This document shows, one piece after another, positions 63,044-64,000 of a DNA stretch of 64,000 nt. This DNA comes from Shimia sp040225985 (GTDB lineage Bacteria > Pseudomonadota > Alphaproteobacteria > Rhodobacterales > Rhodobacteraceae). A model generated the notes under the pieces. It worked only from the letters and a program-made list of their open reading frames with translations, was not told where the DNA came from and made no database searches. The stretch covers positions 141,543 to 205,542 of the forward strand of contig NZ_JBBPEU010000006.1 of the NCBI RefSeq assembly GCF_040225985.1, in the 5' to 3' direction. A program made the position numbers and the translations under genes. The stretch's first letter is position 1; each line of letters begins with the position of its first letter.

Positions 63044-63624
63044 CACAACAACTCCGATGCGGTCACAAGCGCCTGCGCGACATCCGCAATTTTCTTGCCT
63101 TGATCCATCGCCGTCTTGCGGATCAGGGCATAGGCTTCGTCTTCGTCGACCCCGCGCGCGCGCATCACGATGCCTTTTGCGCGGTCGATGATCTTGCGTT
63201 CTTCAAGGGCGCGTTTTGTGGCCTCAAGCTCTGACCGCATACGTTGGAACATGTGAAAGCGGGCAATCGCGGCGTCAATAACCGGTTTCACGCGGTCGCT
63301 GTGCAACCCGTTCACCACATAGGCCGACACGCCGGATTCAATGGCTGTCTTTGTCAGGCGGTCATCCGACCGGTTGACGAACAACGCGACCGGCCGTTCC
63401 AGCGGCGATGAGGCGAGGGTCAGTTCTTCGATCGTATCCCGCGACGGGTTTGAGACGTCGATCAGCACGATGTCGGGATTGATTTCGGCAATCGATCGGG
63501 CAAGGCGCGTATGTGCCCCCAGAACCTGAATGTCGTGGTCGCCTGTTTCCAGAAGACTGTCCACAATCGAGGTGGCCTTGTCGCGGTCGCCCTCGACAAT
63601 GAGTATGGAAAGCCGGTCTGTCAC
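63043..63624 (-). CDS. nasT: ANTAR response regulator NasT (antiterminator)
   Basis: This 193-residue protein has an N-terminal receiver-like domain (LSILIVEGDRDKATSIVDSL, INPDIVLIDVSNP) and a C-terminal ANTAR RNA-binding domain (ALEERKIIDRAKGIVMRARGVDEDEAYALIRKTA, placed at about residues 131-165). It prevents termination in the nas leader when released by NasS. The start is GTG at 63624, with AGGAG ten bases upstream; earlier ATG starts would add unrelated sequence. Confidence 0.93.
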   Translation of the reverse strand: MTDRLSILIVEGDRDKATSIVDSLLETGDHDIQVLGAHTRLARSIAEINPDIVLIDVSNPSRDTIEELTLASSPLERPVALFVNRSDDRLTKTAIESGVSAYVVNGLHSDRVKPVIDAAIARFHMFQRMRSELEATKRALEERKIIDRAKGIVMRARGVDEDEAYALIRKTAMDQGKKIADVAQALVTASELL

Positions 63625-63905
63625 CCGATCTGCACTCCTGTTGCGTTGCAGGAACCCTAGCGGGGCAGGTTGGAAGGCACCATATGCTGCGTTGCAGCGT
63701 GCGCGACTGACCAATGGGTGCTGGTCAAAAGATGGGCGTTTGGCTGAAAGTTTGAGCGCCTTGAAGGCGGATCATCCTGAGCTACTTTGCACCTGCGCTC
63801 CAGGTCCTGACGAAAAACTATGCGGCAGGTGCTGGACATTTCGGCACCCCCATAACACCCTGCCGCCAAAATCTGCGCCTCTAGGCGAAACAAGGAGACT
63901 TCGAT
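63625..63905. promoter_or_regulatory. Divergent promoter region of nasT and the acyl-CoA dehydrogenase gene
   Basis: This 281-base region has no gene. It includes two related 13-base elements, GTTGCGTTGCAGG (63640-63652) and the palindrome GCTGCGTTGCAGC (63686-63698), 46 bases apart and next to the nasT start. No clear sigma-54 or NtrC site was identified. The plus-strand gene has an AAGGAG ribosome-binding site at 63892-63897. Confidence 0.4.
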
Positions 63906-64000
63906 ATGCCGAAAGATCTGGCCCCCCAATCTAAACCCGACCTTTCCTCTTTCACGTGGGAGGATCCGTTTCTTCTTGAAAGCCAGCTTGCCGAGGATGA
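63906..64000 (+). CDS. Acyl-CoA dehydrogenase, glutaryl-CoA dehydrogenase-like (partial)
   Basis: The first 31 residues are visible before the window ends. The segment SFTWEDPFLLESQLAEDE (residues 15-32) is characteristic of glutaryl-CoA dehydrogenases, which convert glutaryl-CoA to crotonyl-CoA in lysine and aromatic degradation. A good ribosome-binding site (AAGGAG, 8 bases before ATG) supports the start. The assignment is based only on the N-terminus. Confidence 0.75.
   Translation, partial: MPKDLAPQSKPDLSSFTWEDPFLLESQLAED

Overview
The window is about 64 kb of high-GC, tightly packed DNA. Its gene content suggests an alphaproteobacterium of the Rhodobacteraceae, probably a marine Roseobacter-group member: a pca/pobA protocatechuate operon under PcaQ, a TRAP transporter, a hut operon of the HutF/HutG type, assimilatory nitrate genes under NasS/NasT, an ArsJ-type arsenic operon and RTX proteins. 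This placement is inferred from gene content; no 16S gene or other phylogenetic marker is present. No insertion sequence, CRISPR array or prophage was seen.

Layout. 1-2.5 kb: tail of a catabolic operon (histidine phosphatase, ACAD10-type phosphotransferase, SDR). 2.7-5.7 kb: cytochrome c', cytochrome b561, a hotdog thioesterase and a Tat-exported multicopper oxidase. 5.7-8.4 kb: a SufS-like PLP enzyme divergent from an Lrp-type regulator, and a bicupin protein. 8.5-13.7 kb: arsenic operon arsR-arsC-acr3-gapdh-(DUF1036 gene)-arsJ. 13.8-15.6 kb: parvulin-type PPIase and HupE/UreJ protein. 15.7-21.3 kb: pobA-pcaD-pcaC-pcaH-pcaG-BKACE with divergent pcaQ; pcaB, pcaIJ and pcaF are not here. 21.3-25.6 kb: FAD monooxygenase and a DctPQM TRAP transporter. 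26.2-32.3 kb: RND efflux pair and a serralysin-like metalloprotease. 32.3-33.9 kb: GMC oxidoreductase. 34.1-41.5 kb: hutC-hutF divergent from hutI-hutH-hutG-hutU, with a palindromic candidate operator between them. 41.5-43.4 kb: small membrane proteins and an AI-2E family permease. 43.5-44.5 kb: two decayed gene remnants and tRNA-Cys. 44.8-48.1 kb: a large RTX protein with an unusual domain insertion and a type I phosphodiesterase. 48.2-50.1 kb: SLC13-type permease and CBS protein. 50.3-63.6 kb: nitrate assimilation cluster nasT-nasS-nrtA-nrtB-nrtCD-nirB-nirD-nasA-cysG, all on the minus strand. 63.9 kb to the end: start of a glutaryl-CoA dehydrogenase-like gene.

How the genes work together. 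The pca genes turn 4-hydroxybenzoate into 3-oxoadipate, and a co-transcribed BKACE enzyme may replace the usual thiolytic end of the pathway. The hut genes take histidine to glutamate through formiminoglutamate and formylglutamate. The nas cluster imports nitrate, reduces it to ammonium, makes the siroheme for NirB and senses nitrate with NasS/NasT. The nrtA leader contains two hairpins with A1/G4 hexaloops, the second overlapping an intrinsic terminator, which is the expected target of the ANTAR protein NasT. The most unusual items are this attenuator, the RTX protein whose flavodoxin/ThuA-like domain seems inserted inside a cadherin-like domain, the BKACE-ended pca operon, and the DUF1036 gene inside the gapdh-arsJ pair.
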